Position numbers and translations under genes: made by a program. Positions 22,771 to 35,232 of a stretch of DNA of 64,000 nt are shown piece by piece. The stretch covers positions 124,001-188,000 of the forward strand of contig CANTFL010001192.1 in NCBI GenBank assembly GCA_947650285.1, given 5' to 3'. Position 1 is the stretch's first letter; every line of letters starts with the position of its first letter. This DNA is from Hyaloperonospora brassicae (Eukaryota > Oomycota > Peronosporomycetes > Peronosporales > Peronosporaceae). A model generated the notes under the pieces. It was not told the origin of the DNA, searched no databases, and was given only the letters and a program-made list of their open reading frames with translations.

Positions 22771-24434
22771 TCAGCTCTGTGCCGGCAGAAACGACGACGT
22801 CTCGGCCGCTACTTCCGTCATCTCGACCACGTGCTGCCTTGGCGTGTACGTCACTCGGTAGACGCGCCGGTCCATCGCACGTGCATAGATCCAGTCCAGT
22901 AGTGCGTTTGTGAAGTTCAAGCACACGACGGGGCTCTGGATGCAGGAAGGAGAACGAAGAAAGCGTTAGCGATCACGAGTTGATCAGTGCTTTGGCCGTT
23001 GTGGACACACACACACCACCTCTGAGGTGCGTTCTGACGACGTCCTGTTGTTGCATGTACGTACCCAGTAGTTGCGACAGAAGCTCGGAATGTCCGTCAC
23101 GCGGAAGGTCTGTAGCTTTTGGACGCGAAACTCGTCGTCTCGAAACGCCACGACGAGTGTTGGCGTGCCAACCAGAAACGATTGGATCCAGAAGGCCAAC
23201 AGCTTGAAGCGCTCAAAGACAAACCGGTCGGTCCCGCGTTGCAGCAGACGGAACGTTTTGAGCTCAATGTACTCGCGGCTTGCGCTGCTCTTGTCCGCGC
23301 AGCAATCGATCTCGGCCGCGACCACCAAGCGCTTGTCGCCCAGCGTCATGGACGAGATGCTGCAGTATTCCTCGTCCTCGTTGACGACGCGCTCTTTGTT
23401 GCTGTTCCGCGCACTGGCGTTCGACTGCGTCGAGTAAATCTCGAATCGGCGTCCGGCGAACGCCCCGCGCCGTTGATTCTCATGCGGGTTTCGAACGCTA
23501 TCCATGTCCTGCTGCGTCTTTCGCACGTTGAGGTACACGCACCCGTTGCGTTTCTCGACGTCAAAAGCCCAGCTGCTCTTGCTGTTGTACGGCGTCTACA
23601 CGCGCTCAGTCGTCAAGGCACAACGTCCGTCAGATAAGAAGCACGTGTCGACTACCTCCACATGCCAACTACTCACGCCCATGATCTTGTTCAGGTTGTT
23701 CCGGTACGTGACAAAGTGCGGCTGTTTCCATCTTTGACTGTTGTTGCCTTGAAAGTGTTCAAGGGCCGCTAACAATGGAGCAATGGGAGCGGATGGTGCA
23801 GTCGGATGCTTCTCGTCTTTGGAAGTGAAGCCCTCGAACCCATCAAGCAAGTTCGCCCCCGCCTGCATCACGACCGCCAACAAGAACAAAAACAACCAAC
23901 GTCATGACCATTTGCGGTCATGAGCTGTCCCCGAGTCACACCACATGTTGCTCTCTTCCACTTACCGCTGCTTTTTTGTACACCAACTGCAACAGCAATA
24001 GACCCAACAGGTCGATCATTCCACGACAAAATCCACATTTACACATCCACAAGTAATACAAAAACACCTCAGACGCACCAGGTTCGACCGGTCGAAATGC
24101 ACGGAATGGTCTCCATGTGTGCTGAAGTAGGCGATTTCTTGGGGCTGTAAAGTAACACAAACGCAAAGTACGTTGCAATTAGTGGGCACCAAGCGATCTC
24201 TCCAGTGTCGTTTCCTCTCCACACCTTCGACAGCGCCACTCGATCATGTTGTAAAATCTCGTACGCCCTCAAGACATTGAATCGGTTCGATTCTACGAGA
24301 GGAGGTACAGAAGAATTCGGATCAATGGTGGAGCGGTCGTCGCGGCGTCGCTGCAAGTCGGTGGTAGCCTCGACATCTCGTTGACGTTTTTTAGGCATTG
24401 GTATTGTCAGAGGTTGCGAAACGAGCTTGGGCAT
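22771..24434 (-). CDS. DXO/Rai1-family decapping enzyme and 5'-3' exoribonuclease, six exons
   Basis: RNA 5'-end quality-control enzyme that removes incomplete or non-canonical caps and degrades the RNA. Exons 24434-24225, 24144-24079, 23986-23966, 23862-23677, 23595-23065 and 22935-22771 total 1179 nt (392 residues, usual for the family). Every exon is a multiple of three and every junction is GT...AG. Family blocks are PQEIAYFSTHGDHSVHFDRS, LLDGFEGFTSKDE, FVTYRNNLNKIMG and SSWAFDVEKRNGCVYLN. The catalytic region follows: VNEDEEYCSISSMTLG, then AAEIDC (the EID metal-binding pair), YIELKTFR and FKLLAFWIQSFLVGTPTLVVAFRDD. The third exon is only 21 nt and encodes LVYKKAA. The start may also be the second ATG (MPKKRQRD). 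The protein is probably nuclear or nucleo-cytoplasmic. Confidence 0.88.
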
Positions 24435-27400
24435 CGATGGGTGTTCGAGATCTAGACCATCTTGTTGTCAATGCAGATGCAATCAAACCATTGCTGCGAC
24501 GACGTACAGAATGCGATAATTGCTCGTATAGTGTACAATAAGTAATTGCTCTACTAAGCATTCGAGAACTTGAATCGCACCAATCAATTATATTGCACTC
24601 ATGGCTCAGCTGTTTGCTTGCTCTTTTGCCAAATGTTGACGTCCTTGTGGTGCCGTGGGTACCTTCATAGCTTTCCACGACGACTGAGCGCATGTCACTC
24701 GAATACCAGATCTGGGTATTGCGTTGTCAGCTACCGCATGCTTTCTTCCTGCATCTTGTGATGCTTTGCTGCTTTCTTCTGCGCGCTCGTTCGCACTCTG
24801 CTATCCACTGCGAGTGGAACAACATTGGAAGCACCTAAGCTACCTACTTCAAGCTCGCCGTGCAATCACTAACCCGGCCCCCGTCAAGCCAATTCCATGT
24901 GTGGAAAATCAATTTCACATCAAAGGGTCACTAGCACACGGCAACTCAGTCGATATGGCCACGTGTAAACGAGCAGCAGCTTTTTCGCTAGGGTCTGTCA
25001 TGACGGCCGACGAGTTGTACTCACTAGGACCAGCTGGCTTTCCTTCTCGCAATCCTTTATGACCACTTCCTTCTGCTTAGCGATGCTGTAAAGGCGTCGA
25101 TTAGTTGAATCGCATGGTACTGCATGTAGTGTATTGTCCAGCTTCGGAACTTCTCTAGCTTTCACGCCTCTCGCTAACGTGGAAAAGCGAATGCGACTCA
25201 CTGTGATGAGGCACGCACAGCCCGTATGTTCGATAGAGCAAGTTTCACGTATGCAGAAAGCTTCGGTGGTTTGAGCACACGAGCCATAACGAACCCTTCG
25301 AGCGTGGAATAATATCGAGACTGTTATCGTACATGAGTGATCGCTAGATCTCAGTTCCTTTCGCGTCACACGACGAATCCAAAAGTGCGGCAGCGCAATG
25401 TCGTACGGCCTATAGTTTGCGATTCGATCATACCGCTCACGAAAGCGGCGAGATGGCATGTTAGCTCTTGTTTGTCCCCCAATAGATCTGTTGTATGTAA
25501 GGAAGAAGAAACGCAAGCTTCAAGAGCAGGTTAAACAAGTCACCGCATCAAATTAATGGAAACCCACTGTATATTTGCTGTCTTGACGAGGTCCGACGAG
25601 TTATTGCTGCTACAAGCTGACGTGTTGAGAATCTTGACAGTCCGAGACGAGAGTCAACAGTATGGTAGGATGCACACCCGATAGTGAGCGGGTTGTCCAG
25701 TACCACGTCTTTTGTTGTCAGAACGTTAGCGTCGACCATACGAGTAAGCCATGCTAGCGTCCGTGTATCATCTCGAGTGCAGCATGACGCTGTGTTTGCG
25801 ATGGCAGTTCTGAATCGCACCGCCCCTCATTCTTGCCAGTGAGAAAACGCCGCCGGTTGTGGGCTACTTGCAGCAAAGAATAGCAGTTGCTGACGAGTCT
25901 AGACGTCGAGTCATAGGGTAGCGAATTACAATGGGGCCGCAATGGTGTCGAAAAGGACGTCCAGGTGGCACTTGAGGCCATTGTTGTACGAGTGACGAAG
26001 GGCTGCTCGACGTGCTACCGTATTTGCTCGGTGGCTACAATGGGCTGATGAGCACGCCACGGATTTGTTGGCCTGGGCTTCCCAAAGATGGACAAGCCGT
26101 ACGTTTCGTGAAACCGAGTGAGTTGGTTCACATACTTGTCTCGCTCATCGTTGCCGATTTCGGCTGTCTATGCTTTTTCTTGGCAATTGCCTGTCACACT
26201 CTGTCGTAACTAGCAGTGTACAATGCAATTCTTCGTCCCAATTGCACAGACCTATCCTTCCCCTTCGTAGCGTTGTCGGACATGTACAACATGTCTGGGT
26301 ACTTGTGAGAATACGCTTCAAGGCGTTACATCTTGCTACCTTCTACTTTGTGCTATTCAAAAACTACGAAAGAAAGCCAAAAGAACACGGGATGGTTTTG
26401 TGACCAGCGTCACGTTGTGTGGTAAACAGATGAAGACGAGGTCGCACTGTCAAGCTGTCCAGCCCTGGTTATACGGTGTAAGATCAAGTCAATAAACTTT
26501 ACATCTCGTCAAATCATGAAAAGCTCTTCTCATCGTTCTCGGCTGAACAAAATCAGGAGACATGTTGCATTAGAGCGCGACCTAAGTCGAAAAGTGGAGC
26601 TGTTCATCGATGACAAGCGGTTCGGCAACAATAACAGCAAGTGAATCAGCAAAAGTGTCTTGTGATGGGCAGCCCAGATAGAGAGTGGCAAGGAATACGC
26701 ACACATATCCGACACACGACAAAAGCATACAGGAGACGCATGTATCTTGCAATGATGGAGTAGCTTCGTCAACATGTTCTTTTCGTTGTCATCTACTTCT
26801 GATCCCTTCGTCCATGCTGGATGAAAATGCTCGAGTTTCGTCCCCCTTTGATTACTGACCTGACCTCATACGAAGATTCTGCTGAACGCAGGGACTTTGC
26901 TGTCCCAAGTTACATGCTCATCAAACGTGTGCGACATGTATGGTCGACGGCCGAAAGCGTCGTCGACTTGTAGATGGCAGCGCTAGCGAAGAAACCTCTG
27001 TGGCTGCTGAAGCAATAGGCGGAGTGTCGTCGGAGTCAGCAACGAGCGCTGGTTACCCAGATCGCAAGTAAATTGGGATCGGATAAAGCGGAGTGTCAAT
27101 GTTTTCGACTTGATCTTGATTATCTCAAGTTGTCGCAGCGCCTCCGGGTTATTGCATTATCGCCTTCCAACTCGTATCTAATCTGTACACATTTGTTGTT
27201 GGCACGTCGTGAGTATTCATCGCGAACCAATTCATATAAACAAACTGCTGGTACCCATCATTAGTTTCTTCCGAAGCTTAGCTGAGCTCCACAACGGCGG
27301 TAGCTCGCATGCATGTCAATGTCGGGTTGAAATGTCGCGACGGCCCAAGTTACAATTGGTGCCAAACTCTTTAACTTCGCTACGTCAGGTCAGATTGAAG

Positions 27401-28379
27401 CTATGTATGCAAAGTCCAAAGACATGCATAGCGTCCAGGAAGGGATCGAAACACACTGCTGTCGTCGGTAGCGTATGGTCATGCTTTTGACACACTGTTC
27501 CATGTGGCACCAGTGTGACTAAACGGTCATCGATATGAACCATGTGGCCACGCTGGCATCGACAGCCGACGACCTGTCGAACTCTAGACATTCGTCATGT
27601 GGTCGGACAAGGAAAGGCAGCTGAACACTTGATTGTAAAATGCGAGGTGAACAAACATATGTCGTTCGTTCGTAATCTCGTTTGCTACCTCGAAGCCCAC
27701 AGGATTGTTTGACTTGACAACCTATTGTCTGGCTGAGCATTACGTATCGTCTAGTCGCAAGTTGGAAACCATAACATCGCCCATTCGTAATCTTACCAGA
27801 AATAGCCTATATCGACCGAGAACGCTTCACGTCTCGACAACACTCGGAAGAGACCCCACGAAGATGACGCGCCTCTTCGTTGTAATATTTTTACTATAGT
27901 GTAGAGATCGCCCATCTTATCGTCGATCTCGCCTCCTCGTTTGGCAGAAGCGTTTGTTATAGGGTGTGGTGTCCTACGTTTGACAAAACGCAGGCTGACG
28001 GTTGCGACGACACTTCTCGAAAGCAAAAAAGCACCATACGCGCAGTAGCCTTCTAGCGCTAGAGTGTGGACGTCGAAATGAGCACATGTGAACTGGCACA
28101 CTGATACGAAGAAAACGAGATCAACAGCGAAAGTAGTAGCCCTGACAATTTCGGTGAAAAGCTGGCTCGAAGAAATAGAGATCGTAGATGACGCTGTAGA
28201 ATTCCAGACTGCGGTATAAGCTGAAAAAAACAGACGCGCACGCTGCTAGAAACGTGCACTGGCATATAGTCCACCCCTCTTCCGCAAATCGCTGCAGATT
28301 GTGTAGAAGTCCGTATCCCCAAGTTGGATCGGAACGTGTGCGTGACTCTCTCGACGTTTGCGCATTGCCATCACAGACA
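24435..28379. other. Gene-poor, probably decayed region
   Basis: Four kilobases with no convincing gene. Frames are short and lack known motifs on both strands. One exon-like piece at about 26892-27065 (+) reads CCPKLHAHQTCATC followed by a basic patch GRKRRRLVDG and an acidic/Ser tail; four cysteines and two histidines suggest a zinc-binding remnant. Another small frame starts at 26517 (MKSSSHRSRLNKIRRH). They may be pieces of a broken gene. Confidence 0.45.
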
Positions 28380-28393
28380 TCATTTTTTGTTTT
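28380..28393 (+). promoter_or_regulatory. Oomycete Inr/FPR-like transcription start element
   Basis: TCATTTTTTGTTTT has the TCATT initiator core followed by a T-rich flank and lies 45-58 bp before the ATG at 28438. This is the usual arrangement at oomycete promoters and supports the short gene downstream. Confidence 0.5.
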
Positions 28394-28437
28394 GCTAAGA
28401 ACGTAGCAACCCATACCAAGTCGACAACTCCAGCACA

Positions 28438-28659
28438 ATGAACGTCAAGGTCTTCTGCTTCGTGGTCATCGCTGCCGTCTTATCCGGTTCGGCTCTCAGT
28501 CAGGCCGTAAACTGCCGTGGTCGTGGGTATTGCCCTGGGAAGAACGAAAACTTCTTGAGGCGTGCAAGCGCAAATTGCTACATGAGCAGCTTCCGCCGTG
28601 GGAGGGATTCGTTTGAAGAGCATTACCGCAAATGCTGCCCGGCACAGTGCGCAAAGTAA
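28438..28659 (+). CDS. Small secreted cysteine-rich protein (PcF/SCR-like)
   Basis: Complete 73-residue gene. Residues 1-21 form a clear signal peptide (MNVKVFCFVVIAAVLSGSAL, cut near SALS/QA). The mature part of about 50 residues has six cysteines at 26, 32, 47, 66, 67 and 71, including an adjacent CC pair. The rest is strongly basic (GRGYC, FLRRAS, SSFRRGRDSF). Size, six cysteines and the CC doublet resemble the PcF/SCR group of secreted oomycete apoplastic proteins, some of which are phytotoxic. The spacing is not diagnostic, so membership is inferred. It sits alone in decayed, repeat-rich DNA, the usual setting for oomycete secreted effector genes. No homologue was checked. Confidence 0.68.
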   Translation: MNVKVFCFVVIAAVLSGSALSQAVNCRGRGYCPGKNENFLRRASANCYMSSFRRGRDSFEEHYRKCCPAQCAK

Positions 28660-29848
28660 TAGCAGATGCGGCCACTACTCCTGTCTCATCATCGCTTTCG
28701 GCACTCTTTTCGAATGAAAAGGGCATGGTCTTTTCGGTGAACGTTGGATGCTGCACACATCTTGCTAGCCAGCCGTTCAATCTACCGACTGGAGATAAAC
28801 ACTGTCTAAATATCAGAAGTCGTCATTGCTTACTGAAACTTCTCGTGTCCAATAGCCGATTGTTGCTTACGTATCGCTTCTAGTTATACCATTGTTTGTG
28901 CGGCCACCACCAACCTAGACACAGCACAAGAATGGCCGTACATGTACCGCATTGTAATCACTATAGAATCACTATCTCAGAAGTTGCTCATCTTTCGTTG
29001 TCTTTCATGAGTTGATGCAACCCGTGTCTATTCGGCATTCTTGTTGGCCAATTCAGCTTGGAAGACTGGGAAAACCCAGTCATTTGTATATTCTCACATA
29101 TTGATCCGTCGTGCTGTATGTACGAGCTGCAAAATTCTCTCTTGCTTTGCAGTGATGATTCAGCAATACAAGTCAGCAGAGTGCGAACTCTTCATATTAG
29201 AAAGGTATGATACAATTGCCAGACTCATGTTGACCTACGAATGCATATATGTGAGACACGTATCACACGTCCGTCGTACTCTCTCGAGCACCCGACGCTA
29301 CGAGTGATTGCCTCGTGCTTGCGGATGCCAACACCTGGACAAGATGCCATCAATACACTTTTCTTTGCAAGACGACAGTCAAATGTACGCAATATTGACC
29401 GACACAGGAACGATTGATGTATTAGACACAGTCGTCACAAAATTGGCGACGACCGTTCAGCCTGCGAATACATTACTCATTATACAGGTGATTCTGCGCT
29501 AACCAACTTGTTCGCGGCGTAGCCAAAGGGAGCGGAAATTGTCAATGACGATGTCTGCTTCGATTGCCGGATTATAAACAAATCGGTGGGAACTTCCAAG
29601 CAGCTATCAGTAAAAATCAGTGTTTATTTAATCACCAATAAGCCAACTGCTTTGCTAGCGTGTCTGCACTAAAGTATGCTCACTTAGAGACGGATACATA
29701 GTGGTGGAACGTTTGGCCGAGAGGTCTGATTCGTCACTAGCACTGTGGTAGATGCTGACCGAAAAAACGCACTGAATAACAGCTTGATGGCACATATTGT
29801 GCATCGACGCGTTTGTGCTTGCTACAAACTTAGGTCTGTCTCTTTAAC
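28660..29848. other. Intergenic region, no gene seen
   Basis: A/T-richer sequence with only short frames. A 64-codon frame at 29308-29502 (DSQMYAILTDTGTIDVLDTV) may be a transposon scrap. Nothing else was recognised. Confidence 0.4.
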
Positions 29849-29892
29849 CAAGCTGACAAAGGGAACATTTAGATGTTCCCTTTGTCAGCTTG
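29849..29892. repeat. Perfect inverted repeat, 20-bp arms, 4-nt loop
   Basis: Left arm 29849-29868 (CAAGCTGACAAAGGGAACAT) is exactly complementary to right arm 29873-29892, with loop TTAG. No T-run follows, so it is not an ordinary terminator. It could fold as an RNA hairpin, or extrude as a cruciform, or be the centre of a tiny foldback element. Confidence 0.9.
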
Positions 29893-30459
29893 CGGTCTTT
29901 AGATAATGATTTGACAGTACCTAGTGTAGCGTAAGAAGTACCGGAGTCGACTCGACCATCAGACAGCAATATGAAGTAAGCTTTATATTCTGTACAGACG
30001 GTAGATTCTGGCTAAGATATGAGAGATTATGCGGCCGAGATCACAGGGATATAGAATCTGAAATTTGCGCAACATAGCGTTTATTCAGTGAATCTGGGCA
30101 AAGTGAATCTGTTTATATTTTCTTTGTCTTCGGAGAGAGGTGCATGAATCAGCGGGCATCGCTGTGGCCAACTTTTGACTGTTACACCCCTTGCGGTTTA
30201 CTTGAGTGCAAGGTGATGTAGGGAGCGTTTCTGGTCGTTAAGTATGTGGTCCACCTGAGGTGAAGCGCTATTTCGAAAATGGTGGACCTGGAGGCCGACG
30301 ATGGGAGAGATAAGGAACCGCATAGAAGAAAAGGTCCTGGAGAGAAAGTAGCTCCGAACTGCGGAAGGTTTGGTGGAGGAGAATAATCGGCGAGATTAAG
30401 TAGGTAGAGGACCGTGGCAAGGGTGCTATTTAAATGGTACTAAAAGGATGAGACCACGA

Positions 30460-30550
30460 CCCTTCAAGGTGGACCTAGGATCCCTCAAGGTGGACCTCGG
30501 ATCCCTCAAGGTGGACCTTGGGTCCCTCAAGGTTGACCTCGATCCCCTAA
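30460..30550. repeat. Short tandem repeat, about 21-bp unit, four copies
   Basis: Four consecutive imperfect units of the form CCTCAAGGTGGACCTCGGATC. Related GGTGGACCT words occur nearby at about 30250-30290 and 30570, suggesting a larger decayed repeat family. Confidence 0.8.
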
Positions 30551-33500
30551 TGCGGATTCTGGCCGCTTAAGGTGGACGTCGTGTCCTTTAGATCAAACCA
30601 CTCCTGGACAGTCAAATTAGGAATCAGGATAAGAGGTAGATATAGAGTTACGGATTAAAAGGATAGGACGATATTAAATACTACTTACTTTGCGATATAT
30701 TTGGCACATATTCGTCGTGTTTGAAGGAACTTGCGCTTAGTCTGCACGCCTGTTTCGGGGAAGGGATATACTTTTGCCCCCGTTGTAGACAGTTGCTGAG
30801 CATAACCAAGTGCTAATAAAGCCCCAGAAAGTATCTGGTCTGTGGGTTCGTAGAATAGCAACTTATCAGCATCCGCTATTGGAAGCAACCTATCGACCTC
30901 GTCGTCAGAGAGACGAGAAAAGGCGGGGTGGATCATACCCCTTGAACAACGAGGAAAAGGCCAGGAGAGACAAGATTTCTAAAGAATTAAAGTACAGGTC
31001 CACTCTTGACCGAGTCGATCGGGTGGCCAACCACTGGTCCACCGAGTGAAGTATATCCACTCGACCTCCAAGTATGGCTCTATCAAGGCTAAGATCTACA
31101 TCTCCACCAAGTCTACCGAAGAGTGCAACCCGCCAGCCGAAAATTACAAAAGAGGAGTCAAGTTCCATACGCGGCGTTGGGGTACCCCCTCCGTAAGCCG
31201 TCAGTCCAGCACAGTGAGTGTTTGGGGCTCATCACACAATTCAAAAATCACGCCATTTCCTAAGTTTAATTGGTAAAAACCGGGCTCCGTATGAGCAAGC
31301 TTTATGAGCACATCATGGGAAACGAGGTTGACGCTTATGAACCTTATTAATACTGAAGGGAGAAGTAGTCTCTGAGGTTTAGATAGCTCAGCGAAAAAGT
31401 GACATCATTTAATAATGTTTGTGACGAAACAATAAGAACCTGCTCGTAGGCTGTCCAATGCGCAAAGAGCACTAGTCATTGTAAGACGAGTACTATTTAC
31501 ATACCTGGAGCATGGCAGGACGCAAGAAAACGTCCACTCCTAGTAGGCGCCATTGGGTGTTCATGTTGCACTTGTATCGACTTCAGAGGTTCAATCTACG
31601 TTAGACCATAGATGGAATGTCTATAGCCTTTTTTGTACTGTATTCGACACCACAAAGATATGGGTTTCGGTTATCTATTTGTACATAAACACGGCTCTGA
31701 CTAAGCCTCAGGCGGGGCCGAAACGCATCCGATGCGCTTCTACATACAAGTCATTTTTTTTCTTAATGTTCAATGTCTACAGATATGAGCCCAAGTACGA
31801 AAGCGCGCCGCCTAGTCTAGGCAAGCGCTGCGGCGCAAGTGTGAAAAAATAAATATGTGACGAAGGAAGTTGCGTTGAGGATGCTCGGCGCAAAGTGAGT
31901 CTGTTGGTGCTCAGGGGGAGCAAACACCCGGGGAAGCATGGAAGAGCAGAGCAAGAGTTACATGACACGGATGAAAAGACGAATCATTTCAATAAAACAA
32001 CTCAATGGCGTCTTCAAGCCGATCGCAAGTTGACGAAGAAAAGTGTTCGGCTAGCTAGATGCTCAAGGCAGCGCAGGCAAAATGCGTGCCTACAAGCGAC
32101 CAGCCCTATGTACAGCTGGCAAGGTGCTTATGGCGTACAAAGCTCGTGCGTGCTTACAAGTATCGAGGAAGGTAAACTGTTAAACAGGAGGCTCATAATA
32201 GACAGGCATCAAGAAGCGCAAGAAGGAGCGCCAAACCATGTCGCACACTACCACCGGAAAAGGGGGGGGGTGTTAGAAGTTTATATTTCGGGTGTAGCCG
32301 GGTACTGAGTGTACGCCGGTCAAGTCTGCTAGGTATTGCAATTTTAGTCTTTATGTGAGCTGTTCAGAAAGGTTTAAAAAAGGTAAATATGTGCTGTGGC
32401 TTAGGCCGCAGCACTGAGATAGCTCACTTTGTAATCAGTAAGCAGCTGAGGAGACCCGCGGCGGCGGGCCGAAACGTGTCTGGCTTGAGTCCGAATGAAT
32501 CGTTTTTTTTGTCATAGATGTGAGATTGCTGTAGGTCAGGCTACCAAAGTACCAAGAGAAATTCATGCGTGAAACCGCGCTCAGGCGTGTGGTAGAGGCG
32601 TCGATCTGGTCATGCGTCGCTCAGATTTACAGAATGCCGTGGAGACCCCAGACGCTTTCAGCGAGAACAGTAGGGATGGTCTGCATCTGGATCTGGCTTA
32701 TCGTGATGGAAAAGCAAGCATTACTGATGACCAATATCGAAGACACCGAGCAAGAGAGGTGGCTATCACTACCGTCACCCACTGACCAGACGTTTGTACT
32801 AGGATATGTGGCGAAAGCAGGAGATCACGGCTACGAGCGAGAGGCAAGAATGGCTCGAGCGGATGTGATAGGTCTGCAGACGACTGCAGCAACACCAATA
32901 AAGGTGAATGAAATCAATATCATGTTCGGCAAGAAGTCACGGGTCCGAAATACAATTGTTAAACGCAGCGACGGGCAATGCAACAGCAGCATCGGCTACA
33001 CGACGAATAGTTTACCGCAGCGAGCAATATGCTGCAATCAACAGTAATAGTATCGCATATGCAGTAGCAGGTACAAGGCTTCGCAGCGCATGCAGTCGCT
33101 CAAGGAAAACCCAATCATGGAGAGCAACATCGTTTTGGTGAAACGGAGATAAATAAACAGCAGCGCGAAGCGCTCCGTGTGCAAACACAACTACAGGCAA
33201 ACGAAATGGCCGCGCTGCAATCCCGATTGCTAGCGGAGCAACAGAATAACTCGCGCCAGCATTATGCGCAGATGCGAATGGTATGGTAAAAGAAGAAACA
33301 GATCGCATGGACACAGAAAAATTCAAAAAACGAGCGCGAAGCGCAACTGAATCTCGAGGCAGCTTTATGTAATTATGCGCGTCGTAGGGGCTACACAAGG
33401 GCTCGGCGCGGGATGTAAGCATTGGAAATGTGGGTTTTGCGGTGAGATAGAAATGTATCAGCAGGTTTTTGTTAGCCTGTGGATCGAGAAGCATTATATC

Positions 33501-33640
33501 AGCAAACTTGGAGGGAGTATAACGGAAAGGAAAAGGAGTTCTATAACGGCTTGCGCGATGGATGGTGTGTCAATGTTACGAAACACAGGTAAATGTGCAC
33601 TAAAGTCAGTGCGTAGCAATATCGCGCTAAATACAGTGAC
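30551..33640. mobile_element. Decayed retroelement-like sequence
   Basis: There are no intact genes. Coding-like scraps include about 32640-32790 (AFSENSRDGLHLDLAYRDGK), about 32955-33050, and about 33145-33285 (+), which encodes a Gln-rich helical stretch INKQQREALRVQTQLQANEM continuing ALQSRLLAEQQNNSRQHY, a coiled-coil Gag-like composition. Two similar motifs ending in GGGCCGAAACG followed by T8 (about 31710-31765 and 32465-32513) may be worn terminal repeats. The element class is not determined. Confidence 0.4.
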
Positions 33641-33668
33641 AACTAGTGCCCCATTGGATGGCGTACAC

Positions 33669-34062
33669 TGTAACGGGGCAGCCCGTTACATGGAATTGTA
33701 ACTTTTCTTAAAGTGACAATAAAGAATATGAAGTTGAATATTCTCTTAACAATATCACCGAAGCGGTGATATTGGTGAAGCGACCAAAGAATCTGTTCAT
33801 TAGTTGATATCTTGATGATATCAACCCACCAATCGCCGCAAGACGCGCGCAATGAGTGGTGAGTAGACGTCGCCATACATTCATCCAGATTAGCATAATT
33901 AAGTTAAGTCAAACAGAGAGACAGTAGTTAAAAGACTTAATTAAATTAATATAAGAGTTCTACTTTTACAACCTTATCTACGCTTCCTCGTTTGCCTCGT
34001 GTACGTCTGTCGGGGCACCCAAGCCCTTGCGTTAAGTTCACGCAAGGGTGTGCCCCGTTACA
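33669..34062 (+). repeat. 5' LTR of the split young Ty3/gypsy element (copy Y)
   Basis: The 394-bp LTR starts TGTAACGGGG and ends CCCCGTTACA. The five bases before it, TACAC (33664-33668), are the target duplication. The matching TACAC is found, inverted, beside the reversed LTR at 41545. A probable primer-binding region starts right after the LTR (CCTGGTAGCAC). The LTR itself contains strong inverted repeats, for example GTTGATATC...GATATCAAC and CCTTGCGT...ACGCAAGG. Confidence 0.88.
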
Positions 34063-34106
34063 CCTGGTAGCACTTTGTAGTCCTTCCAAGGAACCCAAAA
34101 TCCAAC

Positions 34107-35232
34107 ATGAACATGTCGGATGATGAAGAGACCTTTCACGCCACGCGTGAAGGGTTTACCCATTTTATTGACATCGAATGGGGTGCGGTAGAACGCTTGA
34201 GCTCTACCGTAGGCGAGGTCGCTATTAGCGCCATATTGGCGACTCTCAACTGAGACCAACAACATGCCGCTATAGCCAAGTTCATTCAAAATGAACTTGT
34301 CGCCGAAAGGGAGAAAGTAGCCTTGCTTCACCAGCAAGGCTCTCAACAGGCCGAGCAGTTGAGAGAACTCGGTGCTCAACAGACAGAGCTGTTGAGACAG
34401 CAGCAATTCCATGCTGCTGTGGGCGGGACGACACATTCGCGTCGTCCCGAGGTCATGAAGGTTGACATCTCCAAGTACAGTGGAGTCACGGAGGACTCCC
34501 TGTTATTGTAGTTCGTCGAACTCGACAGAGCCTTGAAGGCACGTCGTGTCGACGATGAGGAAATGAAACTTACATTTGCCATAACCCACTTGGCAGGACG
34601 TGCCAAAACTTGGTCCCTGGGGCTCGAGAGTAGCGACCCACATGTGTTTAGGTCGCTAGATGACTTCAAGTCCCGGCTCAGACAAACGTTTGAGCCGCCA
34701 CGAGCTGAGTTCAGGGCTCGTTCTGAGCTCCTGAAACTCAAGCAGGGTAAGCGTGATGTGCACGCTTACGCACAACATATACGACTCCTAGCGAGTAGTA
34801 TAACTGCCAACCCAGTTCATGAACACACGTTGATTACGGTGTTCATGCAAGAGCTCGCAGACGGCCCCGTCAGGAGCCACCTGTTCTGATTGGAGCTGGA
34901 TACGCTTGAAGAAGCGATCTTAGTTTGAACAGTAGGACTTCAGCATGATAGAGGCTCATGCTAGCTCGAGCTCTTATCGTCCACCTAGACGACAAGAGAT
35001 CGGAGGTCCAGGACCAATGGACCTCTGTTATGTTGAGAGCAAGAGACCTCGCTCTTCAAACAACAAGCGATTGCACTTCTGCAATCGCTGTCAGAAGTTA
35101 GGGCACTACGCATACGAGTGTAGTGCTCCACTCCCAGTACCAAACAGTACTGAGCGAAATGGACGACCATTCTCCAGAAAGGACAATGGGCGTGGGTCCA
35201 GCGCTGTTGCGAAGCCGCAACAGCGAGACTGA
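34107..35232 (+). pseudogene. gag: Gag of copy Y, with internal stops
   Basis: The N-terminus (MNMSDDEETFHATREGFTHF) is shared with the other copies. A coiled-coil part (QQGSQQAEQLRELGAQQTEL) and a capsid-like part (FAITHLAGRAKTWSLGLES, FEPPRAEFRARSELLKLKQG) follow, then a zinc knuckle CNRCQKLGHYAYEC (CX2CX4HX4C) at about 35080-35122. The frame is interrupted by stops after VTEDSLLL (34509-34511) and after VRSHLF (34887-34889), and by a frame change near 34920. Similar breaks occur in the full-length copy. Confidence 0.8.

Noticed and set aside
30460..30550. CRISPR-like array
   Set aside because: Units are directly adjacent without spacers and the genome is eukaryotic.
30685..30936. 83-codon minus frame (LSDDEVDRLLPIADADK)
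   Set aside because: Composition is protein-like, but there is no known motif and no neighbouring coding context; too short to call.
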